A stretch of DNA of 64,000 nt, from assembly GCF_000009765.2 (NCBI RefSeq), contig NC_003155.5, forward strand, positions 4,960,001-5,024,000. Direction: 5' to 3'. The notes under the pieces are model-generated. The model had not been told where the DNA came from, did not search any database, and saw only the letters and a list, made by a program, of their open reading frames with translations. The stretch's first letter is position 1, and each line of letters starts with the position of its first letter. This document shows, piece after piece, positions 16,461 through 24,721 of this stretch. Position numbers and translations under genes: made by a program. The stretch comes from Streptomyces avermitilis MA-4680 = NBRC 14893 (GTDB lineage: Bacteria > Actinomycetota > Actinomycetes > Streptomycetales > Streptomycetaceae).

Positions 16461-18272
16461 CTACTTCACGACCGTGATCCGGTTCGCCGCCGGCACCGGA
16501 TAAGGCGTCCCGGCCGAGGAGTTGGCCGTCAGGTACGCCTCGAGCGCGGCCAGGTCGTCACCGCCGACGACGACGTTCGTGCCCTTGCCGAGCTCCGCGA
16601 AGCCGTCGCCGCCGCCCGCGAGGAAGGAGTTCATCGCGACGCGGTAGGAGGCGGCCGGGTCGATCGCCGAGCCGTTCAGCTTGACGGAGTCGGTGACCAC
16701 GCGCGCGGCGCCCGCCTTGGTGAGATCCAGGGTGTACGTCAGCCCGCCGGAGATCTGGAGGATCTTCGGCGCGGCCTCGTTGGACCCGCTCACCTGCTGC
16801 TGGAGCGCGGTGACCAGCTGTGCGCCGGTCAGGTTCACCAGGTTCACGGTGTTGGCGAACGGCTGGACCGTGTACGCCTCGCCGTACGTCACCACCCCGT
16901 CGCCCTCGCCGCCGCTCGCCGCGTAGGTGAGCGGGGCGCGGATGCCGCCCGGGTTCATCAGGGCCACGTCGGCCTCGGGGTCGACGGACCTGGCGTACGC
17001 GAGCTGCGCGTCCGCGATCAGGTCCCCGAGCGGGGACTCGGCACCCGTGTTGCCGATCTCGCCCGCGATGTAGCCGAGGGGCCGGGAGGCGATCGGCGCG
17101 GAGAGCGTCTTCCACTTGGTGATGAGGGCCGTCATGTCGGCGGCCTTCGTCACGTCACGGGTGACGACGCGGTTCACCGACTTCGTGGCCTTCACCGCCG
17201 TACGCGCGATGTCGCCGGTCCGCCGGTCGTACGTCAGGGTCGTGTCCGTGTAGAGGCGGCCGAAGGAGGACGCCGAGGTGACCATGCGCGGCTTGCCCGC
17301 CGGGTCGTTGATCGTGCACGCGTACGCCTGGTGGGTGTGGCCGGTGACCAGCGCGTCCACCGCCGGGGTCACGTTCTTGGCGATGTCGACGATCGGGCCG
17401 GAGATGCCGTCGCCGGCGCCCGGGCTGTCGCAGTCGTAGTTGTACGCCGTCGACGCGGGCGCGCCGCCCTCGTGGATCAGTGCGACGATCGACTTCACGC
17501 CCTGCTTCTGGAGCACCTTGGCGTACTTGTTGATCGTCTCGACCTCGTCGCCGAACTTGAGGCCCTTGACGCCGTCGGCGGAGACGATGTTCGGGGTGCC
17601 TTCGAGGGTCACGCCGATGAAGCCGACCTTGACGCCGTTCTTCTTCCACACCCAGTAGGGCTTGAGGAGCGGCTTGCCGGTCTTCTCGTCGGTGACGTTC
17701 GCGGCGAGGTAGGGGAAGTCGGCGCCCCGGAACTTCTCGCTGTCGTCGTCGTAACAGCCGTCCTTCGGGTGACAGCCGCCGTTCTGGAGGCGGGCCAGTT
17801 CCTTGGCGCCCTCGTCGAACTCGTGGTTGCCGACGCTCGTCACGTCCAGGTCGAGCTTGTTCAGCGCGGCGATCGTCGGCTCGTCGTGGAAGAGGCCGGA
17901 GATCAGCGGGGACGCGCCGACCATGTCGCCCGCGCCTGCCGTGATCGAGTACTTCTTGCCCTTGCGGGCCTCACGCAGATGCGTGGCGAGGTACTCGACA
18001 CCGCCCGCGTCGACGGTCTTGCTCGTCCCGTCCGCCTGAAGCTCCGTGACCCGCCCCGAAGAACCGGCCGGCGGCTCCAGGTTGCCGTGCAGGTCGTTGA
18101 AGGACAGCAGCTGTACGTCCTGGTAGCGGCCGGGAAGGCCGTGCCCGTGGCCGCCGGGCCTGCCGCCGCCGGCGCTCGCGGGCAGCGCGGCGACCAGCGC
18201 GCCGACGGTGGCGAGCCCCGCGGCGGTGGAGAGGATGCGGTGGATACGTCTGTGCCGGTACGTCGGCGGCAT
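16461..18272 (-). CDS. Secreted 5'-nucleotidase / metallophosphoesterase (UshA-type)
   Basis: 603 residues with a signal peptide (Arg/His-rich start, core TAAGLATVGALVAALPASAG). The metallophosphatase domain has the metal ligands FNDLHGN (about 58), a VGNHEFDEG motif (about 135) and GHTHQAY (about 310). The C-terminal 5'-nucleotidase substrate domain (about 370-600) contains MNPGGIRAPL, YGEAYTVQPFANTV and NSFLAGGGDGF. It should hydrolyse extracellular nucleotides or 2',3'-cyclic nucleotides to release phosphate and nucleosides. This fits the phosphate-acquisition theme nearby. I could not find a convincing PHO box in the 151-bp region it shares with mshD. Confidence 0.93.
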   Translation of the reverse strand: MPPTYRHRRIHRILSTAAGLATVGALVAALPASAGGGRPGGHGHGLPGRYQDVQLLSFNDLHGNLEPPAGSSGRVTELQADGTSKTVDAGGVEYLATHLREARKGKKYSITAGAGDMVGASPLISGLFHDEPTIAALNKLDLDVTSVGNHEFDEGAKELARLQNGGCHPKDGCYDDDSEKFRGADFPYLAANVTDEKTGKPLLKPYWVWKKNGVKVGFIGVTLEGTPNIVSADGVKGLKFGDEVETINKYAKVLQKQGVKSIVALIHEGGAPASTAYNYDCDSPGAGDGISGPIVDIAKNVTPAVDALVTGHTHQAYACTINDPAGKPRMVTSASSFGRLYTDTTLTYDRRTGDIARTAVKATKSVNRVVTRDVTKAADMTALITKWKTLSAPIASRPLGYIAGEIGNTGAESPLGDLIADAQLAYARSVDPEADVALMNPGGIRAPLTYAASGGEGDGVVTYGEAYTVQPFANTVNLVNLTGAQLVTALQQQVSGSNEAAPKILQISGGLTYTLDLTKAGAARVVTDSVKLNGSAIDPAASYRVAMNSFLAGGGDGFAELGKGTNVVVGGDDLAALEAYLTANSSAGTPYPVPAANRITVVK

Positions 18273-18423
18273 GGGCCCCCCTGCGTGAGTTGTGTAAAGG
18301 CTGTGCCAAGGCGGTGGTTCGCGCAGCCTAGATTCAACGCGCGTAGCGCAACAGGGGGTTCGTGGTTACAAGCAGGTTGCCGTTGCCTCCCCTTTGCCCC
18401 CTGCTCCCCGTACCCTCGTACGC

Positions 18424-19350
18424 ATGACCAGCGACGACACCGTATGGCCGGGCGCCGGCCGTTCCATCGAGACCCTTGCCGCGCTCTCCCCCGGGCAGGC
18501 CGAAGCCGTGCTCGCGCTCCTCGACGAGGCCGCGCGGGTCGACGGGCAGCCGGCGGTGTCCGAGCAGGGGCGGCTACAGCTGCGCGGCGGCGAGCGGGAG
18601 GGCGTACGGCATCTGCTGCTGAGCGCGGGCGACACGCTCGTCGGGTACGCGCAGCTGGAGGACACCGACCCGGTGGAGGCCCCGGCCGCCGAGCTGGTCG
18701 TGCACCCCGCGCACCGCGGGCGCGGACACGGGCGGGCGCTGGGTACGGCGCTGCTGGCCGCGACCGGCAAGCGGCTGCGGGCGTGGGCGCACGGCGGACA
18801 CTCGGCCGCCCGGCACCTGGCGCAGGTGCTCGGGCTGACCCTCTTCCGTGAACTGCGCCAGATGCGGCGGCCGTTGGCCGGGCTCGACCTGGCCGAGCCG
18901 AAGCTGCCGGACGGTGTCACCGTGCGCGCCTTCGTGCCGGGCCAGGACGACGCGGCCTGGCTCGCGGTGAACGCGGCGGCCTTCGCGCACCACCCCGAGC
19001 AGGGCTCCCTCACCCAGCGCGACCTCGACGACCGCAAGGCGGAGCCGTGGTTCGACCCGGCCGGCTTCTTCCTGGCCGAGCGCGACGGCGAGCTGATCGG
19101 CTTCCACTGGACGAAGGTGCACGCGCAGGAGGGCATCGGCGAGGTGTACGTGCTCGGCGTCCGCCCCGGCGCCCAGGGCGGCGGCCTCGGCAAGGCCCTG
19201 ACGACGATCGGACTACGCCATCTGGAGGCACAGGGACTGCCGACCGCGATGCTGTACGTCGACGCGGACAACAAGGCGGCGGTGAGCGTGTACGAGCGAC
19301 TGGGCTTCGCCACGCACGAGACGGACCTGATGTACCGAACGGAGTCGTGA
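18424..19350 (+). CDS. mshD: Mycothiol synthase MshD (two GNAT domains)
   Basis: 308 residues from ATG 18424. It has two GNAT domains in tandem, about 1-145 and 155-308. The second carries the acetyl-CoA loop VRPGAQGGGLGKALT and ends with LYVDADNKAAVSVYERLGF, which is highly typical of MshD. The first has VHPAHRGRGHGRALG. MshD acetylates the cysteine amine of Cys-GlcN-Ins, the last step in mycothiol synthesis in Actinobacteria. It is monocistronic and divergent from the 5'-nucleotidase gene. Confidence 0.93.
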   Translation: MTSDDTVWPGAGRSIETLAALSPGQAEAVLALLDEAARVDGQPAVSEQGRLQLRGGEREGVRHLLLSAGDTLVGYAQLEDTDPVEAPAAELVVHPAHRGRGHGRALGTALLAATGKRLRAWAHGGHSAARHLAQVLGLTLFRELRQMRRPLAGLDLAEPKLPDGVTVRAFVPGQDDAAWLAVNAAAFAHHPEQGSLTQRDLDDRKAEPWFDPAGFFLAERDGELIGFHWTKVHAQEGIGEVYVLGVRPGAQGGGLGKALTTIGLRHLEAQGLPTAMLYVDADNKAAVSVYERLGFATHETDLMYRTES

Positions 19351-19423
19351 GCGGCGGCGGGCACGGAGGCGGGCTCAGCCCCCGTCAGCCCCCGTCAGCC
19401 CCGGTTCGTTCCCCTACCGGCGT

Positions 19424-20066
19424 TCACTTCCCGGAGCGCGGCGGACGGCGGCGCGTACCGGAGGTCAGCCGTCGTGCCCGCAGGGGTTCCGGCCCGGACG
19501 CGGCCCAGACCAGCACCCCGACGGCGAGGAGCGCCGCCCACCGCACATGCGCGGCCTGCCACCGCGGGTCGGCCGGGCCGACGTACAGCGACCAGCGCCC
19601 GGGAAGCAGCAACAACCCGGCACAGGCGGCGAACAGCAGCCAGGCCGCCGTGGCCGCGCCCGGCTCCGCCGTGTCCGACCAGCGCACGGCGGCGGCCGCG
19701 CCGGCCAGGGCGAGCGCCGCCAGCGCGGCCGCCTCCAGGGTCACCGGCCCGGCCGGGGGCCGCCCCGGGGCGAGGAGCAGTACGGCCGTCCACCACAGCG
19801 CGGCGACCGGCGCGACGAGCTGCCAGGCGCAGCCCGGTGCGTACCGGCCGCCGGGTCGGCACCGCGGCGGTGGTGTGCCGGGCCGGGTCGTCGAGCAGGA
19901 AGGCGAGCCCGAGGGCGAGGCACAGGGCGCCGGCCCGCAGCGGGGGAAGGCTCTCCCAGGGCCACAGCCGCGGCAGCCCGGCGAACACCAGGCCGAGCGC
20001 ACCGGCCACCGCGAGCGCCCGCCACGGGAGGGTACGCAGCACGGGACCGAGCAGCGCGCGGATCAC
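19424..20066 (-). pseudogene. Frameshifted membrane protein at the end of an ECF-sigma/ABC operon
   Basis: The N-terminal half reads in one frame from GTG 20066 (VIRALLGPVLRTLPWRALAV, with hydrophobic helices to LALGLAFLLDDPARHT). The C-terminal half reads in another frame (CAWQLVAPVAALWWTAVLLL, GAATAAWLLFAACAGLLLLP, RWAALLAVGVLVWAASGPEP) and stops at 19424. Coding character switches at about 19840-19860, in a CGG-rich run, as expected for a 1-nt change. Rejoined, the product would be about 210 aa with 5-6 TM helices, most likely an ABC permease partner for the upstream genes. It may be a true mutation or a sequencing error in the GC-rich run. Confidence 0.72.
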
Positions 20067-20097
20067 GGCGTACTCGCCCCCGATCCCCCGCTCCCCG

Positions 20098-21669
20098 CTA
20101 CTCGTCCGCACACTCGTCCCCGGTCGCCTTGGGCGCCGCCACCCCCAGCAGCTCGGCCGCCCTCGTGAGCGACGTCTTCGAGGACGTCAGCTCCGTCCAG
20201 TGCGTCTTCACCCGGGCCGTGACGCCGTAGCGCGGGCGCTCGAACAACTCCCGTACGACCGTGGTCTGTCCGCGCGTCATGGACAGCCCGTCCGTCGGGG
20301 TCAGGGCCAGGGCGGAGCCCTCGACGGAGTCGTCGAGGCGGACGTCGCCCAGCGCGTAGACCGGGTCGGACTCCGTGCCCAAAGCCAGCCACATGATGGT
20401 CACCACCCGTGCGTCGCACATCTCGACGGTCGCGTTCTCGTTGCCCGCCACCAGCACCGAGGCGACGGCGACCGCGAACTTCAGACGCTGGTTGCCACCC
20501 CACTCGGTGCCGACGGTGACCTGCCGCGGCGTCCGGACGGGGTCGATCGCGGCGTCGCTGGTCAGATCGGAGATGTCCGCGACCCGCTGCCGTACGGTCA
20601 GCCGCTCGCCCCCGGCGGCCCCGCCCGCGAGGGACTGGACGCGCTCCACCACCTCGGCCCAGTCGGCACGTTGGCCGCTCCACTCGGGGAAGGCGCAGTA
20701 CGTCGACCGGCCGAGCGGGGCACACGACTGGACCTTCTCCGGCGTACGGGACGCCGTCGTACGGGCCTTGGCCAGGGCCGCCGAGTCGCCCGGGGACTGC
20801 CCGGCGGCACCCGCGACCGTGACGGCGAGCGCGAGGGCGGTCAGCGCCTTCACCCTGCGGGCCCGTCCGCCGCTCAGCAGCACCGCGGCACCCAGCAGCA
20901 GACCCGCGAGACCCACCAGATACAGCGCGTGCCAGGCGGCCGGGCGGCCCAGCAGATCGGAGGGCAGCGGAGGGGCGCCGGTCTCGGAGACGGTCGGCCA
21001 CAGCCACTTCTGCCAGTGCCCGTCGTTCGTGCCCGCGGCCACGAGGACGGCGAAGAAGAAGGCACCGACCACGAGCAGCGGGACGGCCAGGGAGTAGGGG
21101 ATCAGCCGGGCGAGCAGCACCCCGAGGATCCCGGTCAGCAGCACCATGAGCGGTCCCACGGCCAGTTCGGCCACCGACCCGTGTCCGACCGCGCCCGGCT
21201 TCAGTGCCGCCCAGCTGAACTCGAAGGCGACGACCAGCGCGGTGACGACGGCGTACGGGACGACGGACAGGGCGTGCGCGAGGGTGCGCCGCCACGGCTC
21301 CATCACCAGCACGTCGAAGTGGCCGTCGGTGCCGTTCCGCCGGGAGCGCAGTACGGTCCGGTTGACGCAGGCGAGCAGGGCGATGGCGAGGAACAGCGGC
21401 CCGGACTGGGTACCGCGGTCGACGTCCTGGAGGATCGGGTAGTCGCCCGCCGCGTCGCCGGCGAACAGCTGCCAGCCGGTGAAGCCGAAGTACAGGGGCA
21501 GGAACACGAACACCGGTATGTGATGGAGCAGTTCGCGCGCCTCGAAGCGGGCGAGGGCGAGGACGGCGGCCGCGGGGCGCCCGTCGGGCCGTACCGGTTC
21601 GTCCATGGCGGGGGCGGCCCCCTCCGTGTCCGCGTCCCTGAGGGCGCTCGGGGTCGTGCTCGTGCTCAT
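20098..21669 (-). CDS. ABC transporter membrane subunit with large C-terminal domain
   Basis: 523 residues from ATG 21669, overlapping the ATPase gene by 4 nt. The N-terminal half has about six TM helices (IPVFVFLPLYFGFTGWQLF, LFLAIALLACVNRT, VVPYAVVTALVVAFEFSWAAL, LMVLLTGILGVLLARLI, AVPLLVVGAFFFAVLVAAG, LYLVGLAGLLLGAAVLL). After a seventh helix (about 270-290), a hydrophilic domain of about 220 residues follows, probably outside the membrane, with Cys residues (CAPLGRSTYCAFPEW). It belongs to an operon with an ECF sigma factor and anti-sigma. Cargo is unknown. Confidence 0.8.
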   Translation of the reverse strand: MSTSTTPSALRDADTEGAAPAMDEPVRPDGRPAAAVLALARFEARELLHHIPVFVFLPLYFGFTGWQLFAGDAAGDYPILQDVDRGTQSGPLFLAIALLACVNRTVLRSRRNGTDGHFDVLVMEPWRRTLAHALSVVPYAVVTALVVAFEFSWAALKPGAVGHGSVAELAVGPLMVLLTGILGVLLARLIPYSLAVPLLVVGAFFFAVLVAAGTNDGHWQKWLWPTVSETGAPPLPSDLLGRPAAWHALYLVGLAGLLLGAAVLLSGGRARRVKALTALALAVTVAGAAGQSPGDSAALAKARTTASRTPEKVQSCAPLGRSTYCAFPEWSGQRADWAEVVERVQSLAGGAAGGERLTVRQRVADISDLTSDAAIDPVRTPRQVTVGTEWGGNQRLKFAVAVASVLVAGNENATVEMCDARVVTIMWLALGTESDPVYALGDVRLDDSVEGSALALTPTDGLSMTRGQTTVVRELFERPRYGVTARVKTHWTELTSSKTSLTRAAELLGVAAPKATGDECADE

Positions 21670-22532
21670 GCCGCCACCTCCGCCGGCTCGCCGTCGAGGG
21701 CGAGCAGGTAGCCGTCCTCCAGGGTGGGGTCGAGAAGCCGGGCGCCCTCGGGCGGGTCGCCGACGTTGCGGAACGACCCCGTGCCCGTGCGCCAGCCGGC
21801 CCGCGCCCCCGGATCGCGCTCCGTGCTGCTCCACACATGGCCCGCCGCCCGTGCGGTCAGCTCGGCCGGGGTGCCCTCGAAGCGGACGCGGCCCCGGGCC
21901 ATGACGATCACCTGGTGGCAGAGCATCGCGACGTCCTCGGTCTGGTGGGTGGACAGCAGCACGGTCCGGCCCTCGCCCGCCTGGGCGATCAGCTCCCGGA
22001 AGCGCATGCGCTGTTCGGGGTCGAGGCCGACGGTCGGTTCGTCGAGGACGAGGAAGCCGGGGTCGCCGACCAGCGCGGCGGCCAGGGCGACGCGCTGCCG
22101 CATGCCGCCGGACAGCCGCTTGATGCGCTTGCCGCGTACGTCCGACAGGTCGACGGCGTCGAGCACGCGCCGCACCTCCCGGTGCCGGGTGCCGCGCTCG
22201 GTCAGCTCCTTGAGGATCGCCACGTAGTCGACGAACTCGAAGGCGGTGAAGTCCGGGTGGAAGCCGGGGGTCTGCGGCAGATAGCCGAGCTCCCGGCGGA
22301 CTTCCTGCCGTCCGGCCGCGGTGCCCGGGTCGTGGCCGAGCACGGTGAAGGCACCCCGGTCGGCGGGCACGGCGGTGGCCAGGACCCGCAACAGGGTGGT
22401 CTTTCCGGCCCCGTTGGGCCCGAGCAGCCCGGTGACACCCGGGTGGAGGCGGACGGTCACGTCGTCGAGGGCGGCGGTACCGCCGTAGCGGAGGGTCAGG
22501 CCGCAGCCCGAAACCGTGGGTGCGCTGGTCAC
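21666..22532 (-). CDS. ABC transporter ATP-binding protein
   Basis: 288 residues from GTG 22532; the open frame continues upstream only through a low-complexity repeat. Motifs are Walker A LLGPNGAGKTT, Q-loop YLPQTPGF, signature LSGGMRQRVALAAAL, Walker B FLVLDEPTVGLD and H-loop LSTHQTED. The C-terminus (about 220-288) is an accessory segment. It is coupled to the permease by ATGA overlap and sits downstream of the sigma/anti-sigma pair. Confidence 0.9.
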   Translation of the reverse strand: MTSAPTVSGCGLTLRYGGTAALDDVTVRLHPGVTGLLGPNGAGKTTLLRVLATAVPADRGAFTVLGHDPGTAAGRQEVRRELGYLPQTPGFHPDFTAFEFVDYVAILKELTERGTRHREVRRVLDAVDLSDVRGKRIKRLSGGMRQRVALAAALVGDPGFLVLDEPTVGLDPEQRMRFRELIAQAGEGRTVLLSTHQTEDVAMLCHQVIVMARGRVRFEGTPAELTARAAGHVWSSTERDPGARAGWRTGTGSFRNVGDPPEGARLLDPTLEDGYLLALDGEPAEVAA

Positions 22533-22560
22533 GCGGCACTCCTGAGAAAGAGGTCGAAGG

Positions 22561-22600
22561 AGGAGGGGCAGGAGGGGCAGGAGGGGCAGGAGGGGCAGGG
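22561..22600. repeat. 9-bp tandem repeat AGGAGGGGC, four copies
   Basis: Four perfect AGGAGGGGC units plus a partial copy lie in the 91-bp gap between the small membrane gene and the ABC ATPase gene. On the coding (minus) strand the run is pyrimidine-rich and would not serve as a ribosome site. Confidence 0.8.
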
Positions 22601-22623
22601 GAGGGAACTGGGGGACCCGGTGG

Positions 22624-22830
22624 TCATGAGTCGCCCCCGTCGTCCCCGAAGGTCTGGTGCGAGCGGGTGCCGCCGAGGCCGATCCGGGCGACCGGGCCGA
22701 GGACGCGGAGCACCGCGTCCAGGACCAGGAGGGCCGCCGCGGCACCGGTGAGGACCGCCGCGGCGGTCAGCCGGGCCGCCCTGGCCGCCCGTGGTCGCCA
22801 TCCGCGAAGGAGACCGCGCGGGCCGGGCAT
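22624..22830 (-). CDS. Small membrane protein, 68 aa
   Basis: ATG 22830 overlaps the anti-sigma gene's TGA (TGATG). Residues 1-20 are Arg-rich and about 21-42 form one hydrophobic helix (LTAAAVLTGAAAALLVLDAV), followed by a polar tail GGTRSHQTFGDDGGDS. It is probably an accessory membrane subunit of the sigma/ABC operon. No family is recognised; existence is supported by tight coupling. Confidence 0.65.
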   Translation of the reverse strand: MPGPRGLLRGWRPRAARAARLTAAAVLTGAAAALLVLDAVLRVLGPVARIGLGGTRSHQTFGDDGGDS

Positions 22831-23687
22831 CACACCGCACCCCCGCCCGGCAGGTGCGCGAACGGCAGGCGCGCGGCGACGGAGTCGAAACGGTCCCGGG
22901 TCCGGTACAGCAGCCCGGCGGCCAGCGCCGCGACCACGGCCGCGGCTCCCTGGCCCGCCATGGTGAACGGCGCGAGCGTCTCGTGGGTCCTCGCCTGCGC
23001 GACCAGCAGCAGCCCGATCCACGCCCCGCCGGTCAGGGCGGGCGCGAGAACCGGCCCGAGCCGGGGGGTCAGCGCGAGCCCGGTGCCGGTGAGGGCGAGC
23101 GCGGGCAGCAGCCAGGCCAGGGCGCGCAGTCCGTAGCCGGGCAGCGCGAGCGTGGCGAGCCCGTTCAGGAGGAGGCCGGTGGCCAGCACCGCGAGCGTGC
23201 GGATCAGCAGCAGCCGGAATCCGTGCAGCGGCGCGACCACGGCCATCTCGTACGTCGGGTCGAGCACGGGGCCGTACGACAGCGCGACCCCGGCGAGCGG
23301 GAGCAGCGGCGCGAGTGCGAGGAACAGGGCCGGAGAGTCCACGGTGAGCACGATGCCCACCGTCATGACCAGCAGGAACGCGACCGCGCCCAGCCAGGAG
23401 CGGCGCAGCACGGGCGTGGCCGTCAGCAGCCGCGCGGTGTGGTCGGCCACGCCCGCCCGTACCAGCAGCGACTCGAACATTCCGGGCCGGGGCGCGTCCA
23501 GCTCGGCGTCGAGCCGCTCCCACGCGGCGTCCAGCGCGACCGGGTCGCCGGCCTCGGCCAGCGCCGCCCGGCACCGCTCGCACGCGGCGAGGTGGGTGTC
23601 GGCGGACCAGAGCCGGGGCGGTGCCAACTCGCCCTGTACGTAAGCCCGGAGGTCGTCCTCCGGCACATGCCAGGTCGTATCCCTCAT
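22830..23687 (-). CDS. Zinc-finger (zf-HC2) anti-sigma-factor-like membrane protein
   Basis: 285 residues from ATG 23687, overlapping the sigma gene by 4 nt. The N-terminus has the HxxxCxxC anti-sigma zinc motif (DTHLAACERCRAAL, about 31-44). It is followed by about six TM helices (LGAVAFLLVMTVGIVL, LFLALAPLLPLAGVALSYG, LIRTLAVLATGLLLNGLA, ALAWLLPALALTGTGLAL, GGAWIGLLLVAQ and AGQGAAAVVAALAAGLL). It should hold the adjacent ECF sigma factor at the membrane. Six helices are more than usual for an anti-sigma, suggesting a sensor or a fused ABC-type membrane subunit. Confidence 0.83.
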   Translation of the reverse strand: MRDTTWHVPEDDLRAYVQGELAPPRLWSADTHLAACERCRAALAEAGDPVALDAAWERLDAELDAPRPGMFESLLVRAGVADHTARLLTATPVLRRSWLGAVAFLLVMTVGIVLTVDSPALFLALAPLLPLAGVALSYGPVLDPTYEMAVVAPLHGFRLLLIRTLAVLATGLLLNGLATLALPGYGLRALAWLLPALALTGTGLALTPRLGPVLAPALTGGAWIGLLLVAQARTHETLAPFTMAGQGAAAVVAALAAGLLYRTRDRFDSVAARLPFAHLPGGGAV

Positions 23688-24223
23688 GCCAGCGCCTCCC
23701 GCAGCTGCTTCCGGGCCCGCAGGGCCCGTGTCTTGACCGTGCCGGGCGGAATGCCGAGCAGGACGGCCGCTTCCCTGGTGGTGAGACCGTCGATCACCGT
23801 GGCCTGGAGCACCGCCCGCAGCTCCGGCGAGAGCCGGACGAGGGCGCCCGCGAGGTCCCCGTGCTCCACCCCCGCGAGCACGCGTTCCTCCGCGGACGCC
23901 TCGTCTCGGTGCCGCAGCCGCGCCAGCGCCTGCCGCAGCCGTCCGCGCGCCCCGTCGCCGCGCAGCGCGTCGATGAGCCGCCGCGAGCCGACGCGCCACA
24001 GCCAGCCGGCCACGTCCCCGTCCTCGCGGTAGCGGGCCGTGCCGCGCCACACCGCGAGGAACGTCTCCTGAACGACGTCGTCCACGAGGCCCGCGTCGGC
24101 GCAGCGTCCGCGCAGCCGGGCGGTCAGCCAGGGCGCGTACCGCCGGTACAGCTCCTCGAAGGCGCGCCGGTCCCCGTCCGCCGCGGCCCGCAGCAGTTCC
24201 CCGTCGCTTCTCGTCTCCCTCAC
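23684..24223 (-). CDS. ECF-family RNA polymerase sigma factor
   Basis: 179 residues. Region 2 is at about 15-85 (FEELYRRYAPWLTARLRGRC, VDDVVQETFLAVWRG, AGWLWRVGSRRLIDALRG) and region 4 at about 120-175 (LSPELRAVLQATVIDGLTTR, then EAAVLLGIPPGTVKTRALRARKQL). It is the first gene of the operon sigma / anti-sigma / small membrane protein / ABC ATPase / ABC membrane subunit / frameshifted membrane protein. Its promoter lies in the 111-bp region shared with a GntR operon. Confidence 0.92.
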   Translation of the reverse strand: MRETRSDGELLRAAADGDRRAFEELYRRYAPWLTARLRGRCADAGLVDDVVQETFLAVWRGTARYREDGDVAGWLWRVGSRRLIDALRGDGARGRLRQALARLRHRDEASAEERVLAGVEHGDLAGALVRLSPELRAVLQATVIDGLTTREAAVLLGIPPGTVKTRALRARKQLREALA

Positions 24224-24291
24224 GCCCCTTCATCGGACGAGCCCCTGCGATCGGTTCACTCGAACGGACTTGACTTTGCGACGAGTCTTGC

Positions 24292-24327
24292 ACCACCCTT
24301 TCACTACTCAATTAGTGAAAGGGTGGT
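24292..24327. promoter_or_regulatory. Perfect 15-bp inverted repeat, probable operator
   Basis: Arms ACCACCCTTTCACTA (24292-24306) and TAGTGAAAGGGTGGT (24313-24327) are perfect complements around a 6-nt spacer. The element lies in the divergent region between the ECF-sigma operon and the GntR-ABC operon, ending 7 bp before the GntR start. It is AT-rich compared with its surroundings. It is the best candidate for autoregulation by the adjacent YtrA-type GntR protein and might also affect the sigma operon. Confidence 0.75.
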
Positions 24328-24334
24328 TGAACGG

Positions 24335-24721
24335 GTGGTCGAGTACCGCATCGACCGGCGCTCCGGCGTCGCCACCTACGTCCAGATCGTCCAGCAGACC
24401 AAGCAGGCCCTGCGCCTGGGCCTGCTCGAACCCGGCGACAAGCTGCCCACGGCCCGCGAGGTCGTGGAGGCCACCGCCATCAATCCGAACACCGTCCTCA
24501 AGGCCTACCGCGAGCTGGAGCGCGAGGGCCTGGTGGAGGCACGCCGCGGCCTCGGCACCTTCGTCCGCCGGACGCTGGGCGCCGCCCCGGCCGACTCGCC
24601 GCTGCGCACCGAACTCGACGCCTGGGCGCAGCGCGCCCGTACGGCGGGCCTCGACCGCGAGGACGTCGCCGCACTCCTCGGCTCCGTACTCGACGAACAC
24701 TTCCCGAAGGGGGACCAGTGA
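24335..24721 (+). CDS. GntR-family regulator, YtrA subfamily
   Basis: 128 residues from GTG 24335 (GAAAGGG upstream). A GTG at 24323 is possible but lies inside the inverted repeat. The winged helix shows RSGVATYVQIVQQTKQALRL, LEPGDKLPTAREVVEATAIN and NPNTVLKAYRELEREGLVEA. The short C-terminal extension without a large effector domain is typical of YtrA regulators that sit with ABC transporters. It overlaps the ABC ATPase gene by 4 nt (GTGA). Confidence 0.9.
   Translation: MVEYRIDRRSGVATYVQIVQQTKQALRLGLLEPGDKLPTAREVVEATAINPNTVLKAYRELEREGLVEARRGLGTFVRRTLGAAPADSPLRTELDAWAQRARTAGLDREDVAALLGSVLDEHFPKGDQ

Noticed and set aside
18273..18423. PHO box in the 5'-nucleotidase/mshD divergent region
   Set aside because: GGTTCGTGG is present but without correctly spaced TTCA repeats.
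19474..21711. 745-aa plus-strand open frame across the ABC region
   Set aside because: Composition artefact opposite the permease and frameshifted genes; Pro/Arg/Ala-rich without motifs.
22533..22745. N-terminal extension of the ABC ATPase through a PLLPLLPLLP tract
   Set aside because: The tract is the translation of a 9-bp repeat; a GTG at 22532 gives the normal family N-terminus.
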